Shown: positions 26,232 to 35,800 of the stretch, piece after piece
How the letters are laid out: each line of letters starts with the position of its first letter
Numbering within the stretch: the first letter of the stretch is position 1
Source: M3007 sp964646615
GTDB lineage: Bacteria > Bacteroidota > Bacteroidia > Chitinophagales > Saprospiraceae
Assembly: GCA_964646615.1 (NCBI GenBank)
Contig: CAZYEV010000032.1
Location: 1 to 64,000 of the forward strand
Length of the DNA: 64,000 bases
Reading direction: 5' to 3'
The notes under the pieces: generated by a model
The model's database searches: none
What the model saw: the letters and a program-made list of their open reading frames with translations, nothing else
What the model was told of the DNA's origin: nothing
Position numbers and translations under genes: made by a program

Positions 26232-26774
26232 TTAGGGCAAAAGACGCCATTTTTTAACTTCCTCCAACGCGGCCTCCTCGTCGGCCCAACCCATTGGCGT
26301 CATTACCCCCAATCCATCGTAGTATAGAAAAAACAATTCCAGGATATGACGGATGACGCTGTACTGCTGCTGAAACTCCGTCCAGGACTCAACGGATACC
26401 ATGCGCAGCGCTGGGTCAGCCGGTATGGCCAGCACTTTGTGGTCGAGCTCGCCGCCATCCTGGAGCAGCATGAGGCCTATTGGCAGGACCTCCAGCACGC
26501 TACCTCGCGGTTGGCTCTCGGCCAGTACCAACACATCCAACGGGTCTCCATCGCCGCCGCGTTCTTTGTTCATGAGGGTGGAGGGGATGAAGCCATAATT
26601 CACCGGATATGGCAAAAACGCTACCATGCGCGCCTGTCCGTTACGTACGTCTGGGCGCAATTGCCCCGTTGTTTTATCCACTTCATACTTTTGGTTGGTT
26701 CCGGCGGGTATTTCTATTACCGCATTCAAGTAGCCGCGCTCCGAAAAAGGCGGCAAATGTAGCAGGTGGGTCAT
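26232..26774 (-). CDS. ppa: Inorganic pyrophosphatase (family I)
   Basis: The enzyme (180 aa from the chosen start) hydrolyses pyrophosphate and so drives biosynthetic reactions. The family I signature GDGDPLDVLVLAE is complete, with AVIEIPAGTNQKYEVD and YPVNYGFIPST upstream of it, and the third aspartate segment LAIPADP present. I start at MTHLLHLPPF (26774); a start nine codons upstream would add a polar stretch not typical of the family. No strong promoter was recognised in the 245-base divergent gap up to 27020. Confidence 0.92.
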   Translation of the reverse strand: MTHLLHLPPFSERGYLNAVIEIPAGTNQKYEVDKTTGQLRPDVRNGQARMVAFLPYPVNYGFIPSTLMNKERGGDGDPLDVLVLAESQPRGSVLEVLPIGLMLLQDGGELDHKVLAIPADPALRMVSVESWTEFQQQYSVIRHILELFFLYYDGLGVMTPMGWADEEAALEEVKKWRLLP

Positions 26775-27019
26775 AATGCTCCTCGAATTGTTGAAGCGCA
26801 AAGAGACGACGGTTTTCCAACACGTTTCCCTCCTGCATTAGATAAACTTCTGGCTTTTGCCTCCGCCCGCGATTAGTCATCGAAAAACCCTTCGCACCTT
26901 TGCGGCTGGCCTCCGCGAGCGGATGGCAGCCGTGTGTGTGCGCGTTTGTAGCTTTGCCGCGGCTAAAGGCCCTCTTGAGAGCATCAAGCGCTATTTTTAA
27001 CACAGAAAAACAACATTTT

Positions 27020-27613
27020 ATGAAAAAAACATGGTTTCTCGTCGCCCTGCTGTTCACCCTGTCGGCAGCGGCTCATGCTCAGAAAAAAGGCGTCTTCGTA
27101 TCGGATGCGGTGGTGGCCGTCGCTCAGCAAATGCAGGTGGACTACAAAGGCCTAGTGCGCAAGGCCTCGGCAAAAGATGCCAAAGCGCTCCAGGATTTGT
27201 TTGAATTTACGCGCCTGCTGGACGGCGCAGCCCTGAACGACCACCTGCAGACCTGCCTGGAACTGATACCCGTCGCTACCGACGAGGTGTATGCCAAAGC
27301 CTTGGAGAGCCGCAGTCCTGGTCTGAAGGCATATTTGCTCAAAAACATGGAGAACGCTCAAGAGCGCGCGCAAAAAGAGTCGCTCAAGAAGCCCATCGGC
27401 GAATGGGCACCCTATACGTGGGAGGCACTAAACGGCCGGGAGGTGAACATCGTCAAACCCGAGGCGATGAAGAGCAGCAGCAGCAGCCCGACTGGAATTG
27501 ACGCTGTACAAAATCAGACGGCGCCTCAGCCCGGCGCGCTGGCACCCAAGACGGCGCCCGATGCCTCGCAGGGCAACCCACCGGCACCACCGGCAGGCAG
27601 ACGCGGCAACTGA
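27020..27613 (+). CDS. Secreted hypothetical protein with proline-rich tail
   Basis: The protein (197 aa) has a clean signal peptide (MKKTWFLVALLFTLSAAAHAQ), which decides the start at 27020 over an upstream in-frame ATG at 26900. The mature part is helical to about residue 140 (DAVVAVAQQMQVDYKGLVRK, WAPYTWEALNGREVNIVKPE), and the rest is low-complexity Ser/Ala/Pro/Gln, ending in PPAPPAGRRGN. It is the first gene of a tight plus-strand group: cobalamin adenosyltransferase follows after 6 bases. No family is recognised. Confidence 0.7.
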   Translation: MKKTWFLVALLFTLSAAAHAQKKGVFVSDAVVAVAQQMQVDYKGLVRKASAKDAKALQDLFEFTRLLDGAALNDHLQTCLELIPVATDEVYAKALESRSPGLKAYLLKNMENAQERAQKESLKKPIGEWAPYTWEALNGREVNIVKPEAMKSSSSSPTGIDAVQNQTAPQPGALAPKTAPDASQGNPPAPPAGRRGN

Positions 27614-27619
27614 TACAGC

Positions 27620-28165
27620 ATGAAAATTTACACCAAGACGGGCGATGCGGGCCAAACGGGCCTCTTCGGCGGTAGCCGGGTGTCTAAGAGCCATATCCGC
27701 GTGGAGGCTTACGGCACGGTGGATGAATTGAACGCCTTTATCGGTCTGCTCCACGACTCGCTCAGCGAGGAGCCGGTGCGCGAACTGCTTCGGCAGATAC
27801 AGCACCGGCTCTTCTCTATTGGCGCCACACTGGCTGCAGACCCCACCGGCCCGCCACTGCCGCCCGACCTGAGACCTCACGATATCGCTTTGTTGGAAGA
27901 GGCCATTGATACTATGACCCAGACGCTGCCACCGCTGCGACACTTCATTTTGCCTGGTGGCTTCCCGACAGTCTCGCTGGCGCACGTGTGCCGCACCGTT
28001 TGCCGGCGTGCCGAGCGCATCGTGGTGGCCCTGCACGAACAGGAGGCGGTTCCCGAAGAGGTATTGCAGTACCTGAACCGCCTTTCCGACTACTTTTTTG
28101 TATTGGCTCGTTATTTAGGCCATTTGGCCGGCGCTGATGAAATCAAATGGACACCGCGCACATAG
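27620..28165 (+). CDS. ATP:cob(I)alamin adenosyltransferase (PduO type)
   Basis: This 181-residue enzyme transfers the 5'-deoxyadenosyl group of ATP to cob(I)alamin, making coenzyme B12 for enzymes such as methylmalonyl-CoA mutase. The ATP-binding N-terminus KIYTKTGDAGQTGLFGGSRV, the segment VEAYGTVDELNAFIG, and CRTVCRRAERIVVAL with YLNRLSDYFFVLARYL are the standard PduO-family blocks. It lies 6 bases after the secreted protein and 4 bases before corA. The acyl-CoA carboxylase at 4.7 kb fits the same propionyl/methylmalonyl-CoA chemistry, but this link is inference. Confidence 0.93.
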   Translation: MKIYTKTGDAGQTGLFGGSRVSKSHIRVEAYGTVDELNAFIGLLHDSLSEEPVRELLRQIQHRLFSIGATLAADPTGPPLPPDLRPHDIALLEEAIDTMTQTLPPLRHFILPGGFPTVSLAHVCRTVCRRAERIVVALHEQEAVPEEVLQYLNRLSDYFFVLARYLGHLAGADEIKWTPRT

Positions 28166-28169
28166 CGCT

Positions 28170-29228
28170 ATGAGTAGAAGACGCCGCAGAAAAAGCCATA
28201 AAAAGGGTTTACCTCCGGGAACGCTGGTGTACACCGGCGAACACACGTCGGTGCACGTCTCGGTGCATACGATGCGCTACAACGAAGCCGATTGCCAGGA
28301 AACCCAGCGCTATCAGCCCGAATGGCGCTCCGGCCCCCTCAGTGTACTCTGGGTTGATGTGCACGGCCTGACCGACACAGGCTTGGTGGAACGCATTGGC
28401 GCTGATTTCTCCCTGCATCCGCTGGCCCTGGAAGACGTGCTCAATACCCACCAGCGGCCAAAGATGGAAGAGTATGACCACGTACTGCTCTTCATCGTTC
28501 ACAATCTGCGGCTCGACCGCGCCAGCAACGACCTGCTCAGCGAACAAATCTCGGTCTTCCTCGGCCGGCATTTTGTTGTCTCCTTTCAAGAGCACCCCGA
28601 CGATACCTTCCAGGGCGTGCGCGAGCGTATCCGAAGAGGCGCTGGACGCCTGCGCAAAAAAGGGCCCGACTACTTAGCCTATTCGCTGCTGGACACCGTA
28701 GTGGACAACTACTACGCCGTGCTGGACGACCTGGAGGCCAGCCTGGCCGAACTGGAAGACCAGATCTATCAGCCCACTACCACCAACCATCTGAAAGCCC
28801 GCATCTTCACCCTCAAAAACGCCCTGACCCACTTCCGGCGCTTCCTCATGCCCCTGCGCGACGCCTCGCTACGTCTATACCGCACGGAAACCGACTTGAT
28901 AGACGATGCCAGCCGGCTCTACCTGCGCGACCTGGCTGACCACGTGGTGCAAATCCTGGATGGCGTGGATAACTGCCGCGAAATTCTATCCGGAATCGAA
29001 GCCCTCTATCAGGCCGAAATCGGCAATCGCCTGAACAACATCATGCGCCTGCTGACCATTATCAGCACTATTTTCATCCCGTTGTCGTTTGTCGCCGGCA
29101 TCTACGGGATGAACTTTGACCACATGCCCGAATTGCGCTGGCATTATGGCTACTTTGCCGTGCTGGGCTTCATGGCCCTTTCGGCCGGGGCAATGCTGTA
29201 TTATTTTCATCGAAAACGCTGGCTATGA
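28170..29228 (+). CDS. corA: CorA-type magnesium/cobalt transporter
   Basis: CorA (352 aa) forms a pentameric inner-membrane channel for Mg2+ (also Co2+, Ni2+). A long cytosolic domain (1-290) is followed by two C-terminal membrane helices; the first ends with the selectivity motif YGMNFDHMPE and the second is YFAVLGFMALSAGAMLYYF, before a basic tail. I start at MSRRRRRKSH (28170), 4 bases after the adenosyltransferase stop. The very basic first 15 residues are unusual but polar, consistent with a cytosolic N-terminus. Coupling with B12 metabolism could reflect cobalt uptake, but Mg2+ is the default substrate. Confidence 0.93.
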   Translation: MSRRRRRKSHKKGLPPGTLVYTGEHTSVHVSVHTMRYNEADCQETQRYQPEWRSGPLSVLWVDVHGLTDTGLVERIGADFSLHPLALEDVLNTHQRPKMEEYDHVLLFIVHNLRLDRASNDLLSEQISVFLGRHFVVSFQEHPDDTFQGVRERIRRGAGRLRKKGPDYLAYSLLDTVVDNYYAVLDDLEASLAELEDQIYQPTTTNHLKARIFTLKNALTHFRRFLMPLRDASLRLYRTETDLIDDASRLYLRDLADHVVQILDGVDNCREILSGIEALYQAEIGNRLNNIMRLLTIISTIFIPLSFVAGIYGMNFDHMPELRWHYGYFAVLGFMALSAGAMLYYFHRKRWL

Positions 29229-29259
29229 GGCCTTTTGGCCAGCCAGGTCTGGCTGTTGT

Positions 29260-29826
29260 ATGAAATCCATCGCTGTTTTTTGTGGTGCCAACCCGGGCAC
29301 TGAGTCTTATTTCGCCCAGGCCGCTGCCGAAATGGGCCAACAACTGGCTCAACGCGGCATTCACGTCCTCTTTGGCGGCGGCAGCGTAGGCCTCATGGGC
29401 GTACTGGCCGATGCCGTGTTGGCACACGGCGGGCGCATCACAGGCGTCATAACCGAGCAACTCAATGCTTTGGAACTGGGCCACCCGGGCGTAAGTGATA
29501 TGATTGTGGTAGAGTCCATGTCGGAGCGCCGCACGCTGCTCATCAAGGGCACCGATGGCGTCATCGCCCTGCCCGGCGGCTACGGAACGCTGGACGAGCT
29601 GTTCGAGTCGCTCACATTGGCGCAACTGCATCAATACCGCAAACCCATTGGCCTGCTCAACGTGCGGGGCTACTACGACCCATTGCTGCACATGCTGGAC
29701 CGCATGGTGGAAATGGGCTTCTTGAAAAAACAAAACCGTTCCCTTTGCACTGTCGCTGCCGAAGTTCCAGAATTGCTGGCTCAAATGGAGCAGTACGAAT
29801 TCGCGGCAACGCCTAAATGGCTATGA
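29260..29826 (+). CDS. LOG family protein (nucleoside 5'-monophosphate phosphoribohydrolase)
   Basis: The protein (188 aa) starts MKSIAVFCGANPG and holds the LOG signature PGGYGTLDELFE preceded by SERRTLL, the pair that forms the active site of cytokinin-type phosphoribohydrolases. Family members remove the ribose 5'-phosphate from adenine nucleotides; in bacteria the physiological substrate is often unclear. The gene is last in the plus-strand group from 27020, 31 bases after corA. Confidence 0.9.
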   Translation: MKSIAVFCGANPGTESYFAQAAAEMGQQLAQRGIHVLFGGGSVGLMGVLADAVLAHGGRITGVITEQLNALELGHPGVSDMIVVESMSERRTLLIKGTDGVIALPGGYGTLDELFESLTLAQLHQYRKPIGLLNVRGYYDPLLHMLDRMVEMGFLKKQNRSLCTVAAEVPELLAQMEQYEFAATPKWL

Positions 29827-29855
29827 GGGCAAACGGGTGTTGTGTAAACATACCG

Positions 29856-30947
29856 TTATGGCTCCGATAGCAGTCGGCGCACGTCATCCTCGCTAAGCCC
29901 ACTCTGAAGTACCACCTCTTGGATCGAGGCGCCGGTTTGCAACAATACCCGAGCCAATTTAATCGCGTTAGAGCGAGCCTGCTTTTGCGCTTCCTCGGCC
30001 TGCTTTTGGGCTTCCTCAGCCTGCTTTTGCGCTTCCTCGGCCTGCTTTCGGACTTCTTCGGCCTGTTTCCGGACTTCTTTCAGCAGGCTTTTAGCTTCCC
30101 TCAGTTCCTGCCTGGCTCTTTTTGCTTCCCTCGATGCTTGCTGAACGTCCTCCTCTCTTTGCTTCAAGCGGACTTCCAGGGTTTCCATCACAGCGGCATC
30201 CATGTACGCCCATTGTTCTTCGATGAGTTCTTCCAGCACATCCTCCTCTAAGAGAGGGTGTTGCAGGTAGCGGATGATGTCCATGTACTCTTCCGGCGGT
30301 TCGGGCAGCGTCAGTTCGAACGGGCGTGGCCCGACATAGCGCTGGTCGAACAGCATCAGCAATCGTTCCAGAGGCGTGCGCATTTCTTCGGGTAAGCGCT
30401 GCGTCTGGATGACGTACGTCGTGTGCGTGAGCAAGTCTAAGAAATCTCGACTTTCGATTTCGGCTTCTTGTCCGGTCAAAAGGTCAATCACCCGTTGATT
30501 CACCTTAATGGCGGCGTAAGGAATGTCGCGGAGGTTGTAGCCCAAGATGTAGATGGTGATGATTGGCAGCGGTCCATAGGGAGCAGCTGGTTCTTCTACA
30601 GTGCTGACGGGCTCTTTCTTTTTTTTCTCGGCCTCTGGCTGGCCGGCGTACACCCAACCTAAGTACGAGCGAAAGCGCAGGATATTGGTCGGCAGATTCG
30701 ACTTTTGCAATTCCAGTATCACCTCTTCCTCTCGGCCACTTTTGTCGCGGATGACCGCGCGAAAGTCCATGCGGTATTGGGTCAGGCGCCGCTTGCCTCG
30801 GCCCGTCCGAACCGTTATCTCTTGCGGCATCGGGCGCAGATGCACCACCTCTTTGTCCAGGATGACCGACAGCACCTTTTTGGCCAACTTTTCGTTGGAC
30901 ATCAGGTACTTAAACACGTAGTCGGACATCGGGTTGGCGATGATCAT
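29856..30947 (-). CDS. Rpn-type PD-(D/E)XK nuclease with heptad-repeat coiled coil
   Basis: The product (363 aa) belongs to the Rpn/PDDEXK transposase-like family. The nuclease domain fills about 1-220: it begins NPMSDYVFKYLMSNE, and candidate metal-binding residues are D61 in YRMDFRAVI and E79/Q81 in VILELQKS. A helical stalk runs from about 235 to 328 and includes repeats of KQAEEAQ (294-325). The C-terminus (SIQEVVLQSGLSEDDVRRLL) is the short helical motif common to this family. Homologues cut DNA and promote recombination in a RecA-independent way in E. coli; some are phage-defence genes. It is a lone gene, and nothing shows it moving itself. Confidence 0.85.
   Translation of the reverse strand: MIIANPMSDYVFKYLMSNEKLAKKVLSVILDKEVVHLRPMPQEITVRTGRGKRRLTQYRMDFRAVIRDKSGREEEVILELQKSNLPTNILRFRSYLGWVYAGQPEAEKKKKEPVSTVEEPAAPYGPLPIITIYILGYNLRDIPYAAIKVNQRVIDLLTGQEAEIESRDFLDLLTHTTYVIQTQRLPEEMRTPLERLLMLFDQRYVGPRPFELTLPEPPEEYMDIIRYLQHPLLEEDVLEELIEEQWAYMDAAVMETLEVRLKQREEDVQQASREAKRARQELREAKSLLKEVRKQAEEVRKQAEEAQKQAEEAQKQAEEAQKQARSNAIKLARVLLQTGASIQEVVLQSGLSEDDVRRLLSEP
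29979..30083. repeat. 21-bp tandem repeats inside the Rpn-type nuclease gene
   Basis: Five imperfect 21-bp units (CTGCTTTTGCGCTTCCTCGGC and variants) encode the heptad repeats at residues about 291-325. The unit length is a multiple of three, so copy-number change would lengthen or shorten the coiled coil without breaking the frame. Confidence 0.8.
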
Positions 30948-30984
30948 AAAGCAAAAATAGCGCCTTTAGCGTTTTTTATCGAGG

Positions 30985-32241
30985 TTACTGACGCAAAATT
31001 TTCTGAGCACCCCAAAAGCCGGAAGGGCTGCGCAGCAGCGCAACGTAGGTGCCTGCAGGAACACCGGACAGGGCTACCTCTGCGGTGTTTGGTCCGTTCA
31101 GACGCGCCCGCAGGACTTCGCGGCCCTGCAGGTCGAATAGCGTTAATTCAAAGACGACATCGTTTACCTCTGCGGGTAGTTGCACTGAGATGCGTTCGCC
31201 CTGAACGGGATTGGGGTAGATGCTCCAGGCCATTGCATCGGATGCGTCGGCTTCGGTGTTGGATGTCTTTTCCGGGTCGGGCTGATAGCAAGTGAGGTGT
31301 TCGAGCAGAGCACAGGCGCGCATCCAGTAGTCGTTGAGCGGCTGGGCATAAGCTGCATTGTCGTAAATGTTGGTGTGGCCGCCGCCGGGTATGGTTTTCA
31401 GGTACGACCATGTACCGGCCTGTAGCGCCTGCGGGTGCAGCACGCCGCTGCCCTCCAGATAGGCCAGGCCAGCAGCGATACCTGTCGTGTAGGGCACGGT
31501 GGCATCGGCGGTACCGTGTATGCTGGCCATTGGTGGCTCATTGGCCCGTATCCAACCGCGCCGATACAGGCCGCCCGACAGGTTGAGCACGGCGCCCACC
31601 GCAGAGGAGTACTGCTGATTGGTCGGGCTGCCGCTGTTGCCCTCCAGTCCGCCGTTGCTGGCAATGAGGGTTTGCATAAAAGGCGGAATGTCGTCGTCTT
31701 TATCCAGAAAAGCCGTGTGCAGCGCTGCCACTGCCCCTGCCGAGTAGCCGCCTACGAAAATATGTTCCACGTCGGCGCGAAAGCGGTTCTGGGTGGCAGC
31801 GTCTTCGCGGAAATAACGCACGGCGGCTTTCATATCGCCCACGGCTTTCACGGCGGTATCCATGATTTTGGTGGAGTCCGGAAAGCCCAGTGGAAAGATG
31901 GGATACAGACGGTACTGGATGGATGCTGCCACATAGCCGCGTTGAGCCAGCAACTCGCACCAGCGGGCCATGTCGGATTTGTTGCCAAAAATGAAACTCC
32001 CCCCATGTGCCACCACCACCACTGGGCGCTTTTGCGCCGTGTCGCCTTGCGGCTCGTACACGTCCATCGAAAGGGTAATGGGCTGGCCCAAATGGCTGAT
32101 AGCCGTTGCATAGGGCACCGTTGTGCGCTGAACATTGGCAAATACCGGCATTTTATATCGAGCGCCGTTGCAGGAAGCATTCTGGCTCCTAATCGAGCAG
32201 GCAGCTGAGTGCATAAGCAAGAAGAGTAGTACGTAGCGCAT
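30985..32241 (-). CDS. Secreted alpha/beta-hydrolase (esterase) with T9SS type A domain
   Basis: This 418-residue protein has a signal peptide (MRYVLLFLLMHSAACSIRSQ) and an alpha/beta-hydrolase domain at about 35-310. The oxyanion segment VVVVAHGGSFIFGNKSD, the nucleophile elbow FVGGYSAGAVAAL and the acid/His region GTADATVPY with GGGHTN are all visible, so the triad appears intact. The last 80 residues (WSIYPNPVQG, LFDLQGREV, VPAGTYVALL) form the type A sorting domain for type IX export. The fold fits carboxylesterases and feruloyl or PHB-type esterases; the substrate is unknown. A -7 box TAACTTTG lies 66 bases upstream. Confidence 0.87.
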   Translation of the reverse strand: MRYVLLFLLMHSAACSIRSQNASCNGARYKMPVFANVQRTTVPYATAISHLGQPITLSMDVYEPQGDTAQKRPVVVVAHGGSFIFGNKSDMARWCELLAQRGYVAASIQYRLYPIFPLGFPDSTKIMDTAVKAVGDMKAAVRYFREDAATQNRFRADVEHIFVGGYSAGAVAALHTAFLDKDDDIPPFMQTLIASNGGLEGNSGSPTNQQYSSAVGAVLNLSGGLYRRGWIRANEPPMASIHGTADATVPYTTGIAAGLAYLEGSGVLHPQALQAGTWSYLKTIPGGGHTNIYDNAAYAQPLNDYWMRACALLEHLTCYQPDPEKTSNTEADASDAMAWSIYPNPVQGERISVQLPAEVNDVVFELTLFDLQGREVLRARLNGPNTAEVALSGVPAGTYVALLRSPSGFWGAQKILRQ

Positions 32242-32307
32242 AAGCAGTCATAGCATTTTTTTCACAGAAAAACAAACCAGAGGGTGTAAGGCTTTTAGCC
32301 TTTGCCC

Positions 32308-32315
32308 CAAAGTTA
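32308..32315 (-). promoter_or_regulatory. Bacteroidota -7 box for the esterase gene
   Basis: TAACTTTG on the minus strand, in the divergent gap between the esterase and the lipoprotein gene. Confidence 0.5.
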
Positions 32316-32373
32316 AGGCAAAATGAATAAACGAACCGCATGGGCAGGACCGTCGGAGGAACGCAGCGCATTC

Positions 32374-32381
32374 TACTTTTG
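32374..32381 (+). promoter_or_regulatory. Bacteroidota -7 box for the lipoprotein gene
   Basis: TACTTTTG lies 24 bases before the ATG at 32406, the same spacing as at other genes here, which favours that ATG over the one at 32433. Confidence 0.55.
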
Positions 32382-32405
32382 CGGCGCATACCACTGTAGA
32401 AAAGT

Positions 32406-32771
32406 ATGGAGGCCTATTTCCAACGGCAAACGATGTGGCTAAGCAAGCTTGGCCGTTATAGGCGTTTCATAGCGCTTTGGGTAATAGTCGGGGCGGCGGT
32501 TGCGGGCTGCGGCAGCGATGAGGAGCGCATTGTTGCGGAAAAGGTGGCGGAGCGCGTGGCCGAATTTCGCAAGCGCGAGACAGAGAAATGCCGCCAGGCT
32601 CTGCTGGCCGAAGCAGAGCATTTAGTGGACTCGCTGCTGTTGGCCGAGGCGATGACCGAAGTGTCGGACTCGCTGCGCAACAGGGTGCCGCCCAGACCTG
32701 CAAAGCCCCCGATGTTACCGCCCTGGGACTCATCGCCCGTTCGACCTATATTCGACACTACCCGCCAATAA
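32406..32771 (+). CDS. Small predicted lipoprotein
   Basis: The product is 121 residues from the promoter-supported ATG, or 112 from MWLSKLG (32433). The hydrophobic stretch FIALWVIVGAAVAGC ends in a lipobox cysteine, so the mature protein should be lipid-anchored. The mature part is a charged helix (EERIVAEKVAERVAEFRKRE, LLAEAEHLVDSLLLAEA) followed by a proline-rich tail. No family is recognised. The large outer-membrane protein gene begins 88 bases downstream and may be co-transcribed, so a role beside that protein is possible. Confidence 0.65.
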   Translation: MEAYFQRQTMWLSKLGRYRRFIALWVIVGAAVAGCGSDEERIVAEKVAERVAEFRKRETEKCRQALLAEAEHLVDSLLLAEAMTEVSDSLRNRVPPRPAKPPMLPPWDSSPVRPIFDTTRQ

Positions 32772-32859
32772 AAGCACACCCAAAGTCGGAGCAGGCAACG
32801 CCACCGGCAGTGGGCGCGTCCCCGTAAGTCGCAACCACATACCGCGCTTATCGTAAGCG

Positions 32860-35800
32860 ATGCGAGCATTTTCTCTCTTCGGGCGTCTTTTGTTGTGGGC
32901 AAGCCTCAACATGCAGGCGATGACCGACAGCGCTGCCCAAACGCCCGTCAGTCGGCCCCTATCGAACCTGCGCTGGCGGGTAGTAGAGGCTTTTGCGCCC
33001 GTGCAGACGCTCGACTCGCTCACCATAGCGCCCAACCTAGTGGCCGTGCAGGATGCGGCCACCGGCCAGCCTGTGGATGTTTCTCTGTTTCGAGTAAAAG
33101 ACAACCTGTTGCACACCGACACTGCGCGCTTGCGCTCACTGGCGCCGCACATCACACACCTGAAAGTAGTGTACCGGGTCTTGCCCGTCAATCTGGCCCA
33201 GCCCGTGTTTCGCTTAGATACGGCCATCATTCGCCGGGCAGGCAGGCCTAACGACATCGCTTACGATTATCGCCCGTTTCAGCCCACCACACTCCCCTGG
33301 GAAACGGGCACACTGCGCACCAATGGCACCTATGTGCGCGGCATTGGGCTGGGTAATAACCAGAACCTGACCTTTAACTCCAACCTCAACCTGCAATTGG
33401 AGGGCCGCCTGGGCAACGACATCGAGGTAGCTGCCGCACTTTCTGACAACTCCATTCCGCTGCAGCCCGACGGCACTACGCGCCAGCTGCAGGAATTTGA
33501 CCGCATCTTTATTCAACTGCGCCGGCGCAACGCAGCCCTGATGGCAGGCGACCTCGACCTGACACGGCCAAACGGTTATTTTTCCAACTACTTCAAGCGC
33601 GTGCAAGGCGCCATGGTGCGCTGGCAACCCACTGGGCCACGCCAGCCAGAGGTGCGCGCCGCCGTATCCGTCTCGCGCGGCAAGTTTCAGCGCCAACTCA
33701 TCACCGGCCAGGAAGGCAACCAGGGGCCTTATCGCCTGCAAGGCGCCAGCGGCGAGCGCTTTATCATCGTGCTGGCCGGCACGGAAAAGGTCTTTCTGGA
33801 CGGCATGCTGCTGCGCCGTGGATTTGAGGACGACTATGTGATTGACTACAACCTGGGCGAGCTTACCTTCACCCACCGCCGCCTTATCTCTAAGGATAGC
33901 CGCATCATCGTCGAATTTGAATACGCCGTACAGACTTACCTGCGCTCTACGGCAGCCGCTGAAATTGAGCAACGTTTCGGGCAGGGGCGTGTGTACCTGC
34001 ACGCCTACTCCGAACAGGACAGCCGCACTGCCGGCAGCGCGCGGGACCTGACGCCGGAACATATTCAGCGCTTAGCTGAAGTGGGCAATGACGTGCAAAA
34101 TGCTTTTGCATCGGGCATAGACACGCTGCCCGTAGAGGCAGCGCTCGACCCTACGCGCGTGTGGTACGCCGAGGCAGACACCGTCGTTTGCGGGCAAATT
34201 GTGCGCTTTTTGCGCTACACCACGGACCCAACGCGGGCGCGCTTCACAGCGCGTTTTACCGAAGTGCCGCGCGGCCAGGGCAACTACGTGCAGGAGACCA
34301 CCGGCGCCAACGGTCGTGTGTTTCGCTGGGTAGCGCCCGACCCCATCAGCTGCCAGCCGCAGGGCAACTTCGAGCCGGTGGTGCGCCTCGTCGCTCCCGA
34401 AAGTCGCCAGCTCTTTGCCGCAGGCGGCGAGTGGAAGCCCTCCGAACGCACGCACCTGCACGTGGAATCCGCGCTAAGCCACTACGACCGCAACCGCTTT
34501 TCGACCATCGGCAACGAGGAAAACACCAGCTGGGCTACCTTCGCCCACCTGCGCCACCAGCTGCTGCCCCCCGCCGCTCAACAGGCGGGCTGGCACCTGC
34601 AGGCGGCTGCCACCTACGAGCATACGGGCCGCAACTTTGCCCCGCTCAACCCGTACCGCCACGCCGAATTCTCGCGCGACTGGAACCTCTCCGGTACCGA
34701 CAGCACCACTGCCGAACACTGGGCGCGCACCAGCATCACGTTCCAACGACAACACTGGGGCAGTGTGCGCTACGACTTCGGCGCCTTCGCGCGCCCAGGC
34801 CATTACGACGGCCAACGCCACCTCTCCCACTGGCGCTGGCAACGCAATGGCTTCGATTTAATGCTGGAAACCAACCTCCTGCGTTCGCAGAGCTCGATGG
34901 AAAGCACCCGCTTTTCACGACCCAAATTCGATTTGAGTAAAACGTTCTTTTCCAACGAAAAAAAACCACTCTTGAAAGTCGGCCTCTACGGCGAACGCGA
35001 ACAAAACGAGCGACGCCTGCGAGCCACCGACTCGCTCCAGGCGCTGAGCTTCTGGTACGACCTGGGCCGCGCTTACGTCGAATGGGGCAGCGAAGGCGCA
35101 CCCTGGCGCTGGAACGCCAGCTGGATGCACCGCAACGACTACGCCCCGGCGGGCAAAGGGTTTTCGCAAAACACCGCTGTGGACGAGGCCAACTTGAACG
35201 GCACCTGGAACCGGCCACCGCCTGCACCCGGCAAAGCCACCCACCAGGTCAATTGGAACCTCTCCTGGCGCCAGCTGCGCATCAAAGACCCGGAACTGAC
35301 CACGCTAAAGCCACAGCAAACCTATCTGGGACGCCTCGATTACTCCACCAGCTTCTGGAAAAATGCGCTGGCCCTGACCTGCGGCTACGAAATCGGCTCC
35401 GGCCAGACGCCTCGCGTCGAATATACCTACCTGCGCGTCAACCCGGGCGAAGGGCAGTACACCTGGGTGGACCGCAACCAGGACAGTGTGCTGACCGTGG
35501 ACGAAATGGAACTGGCCGTCTTTCCTGACCAGGCCAATTACGTCCGTATCGGCATTACCACCCCCGACTACCTGCCCACGCTCAACACCACCTACAACCA
35601 GAGCCTGCGTATAGAACCACGCCTGCTGGGCATCTCGCGCCAAAAGCGCTGGCTATATCGCCTGAGCAAATTGTCGCTCCAGAGCAACCTGCAGCTGTCG
35701 CGGCGCATATTGGCCAGCGCCACCGACGGGCAGGTGTGGAACCCCTTTGAACTCAATGTAGCCGACTCTGCCCTTGTGGCCCTGTCGGCGGTGTCTCGTC

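Noticed and set aside
29979..30083. Possible CRISPR array (regular 21-bp repeats)
   Set aside because: The units are in-frame heptad codons with no spacers and no cas genes nearby.
29856..30947. Active transposon for the Rpn-type gene
   Set aside because: No terminal inverted repeats or target duplications were seen at its ends; the family is transposase-like by fold only.
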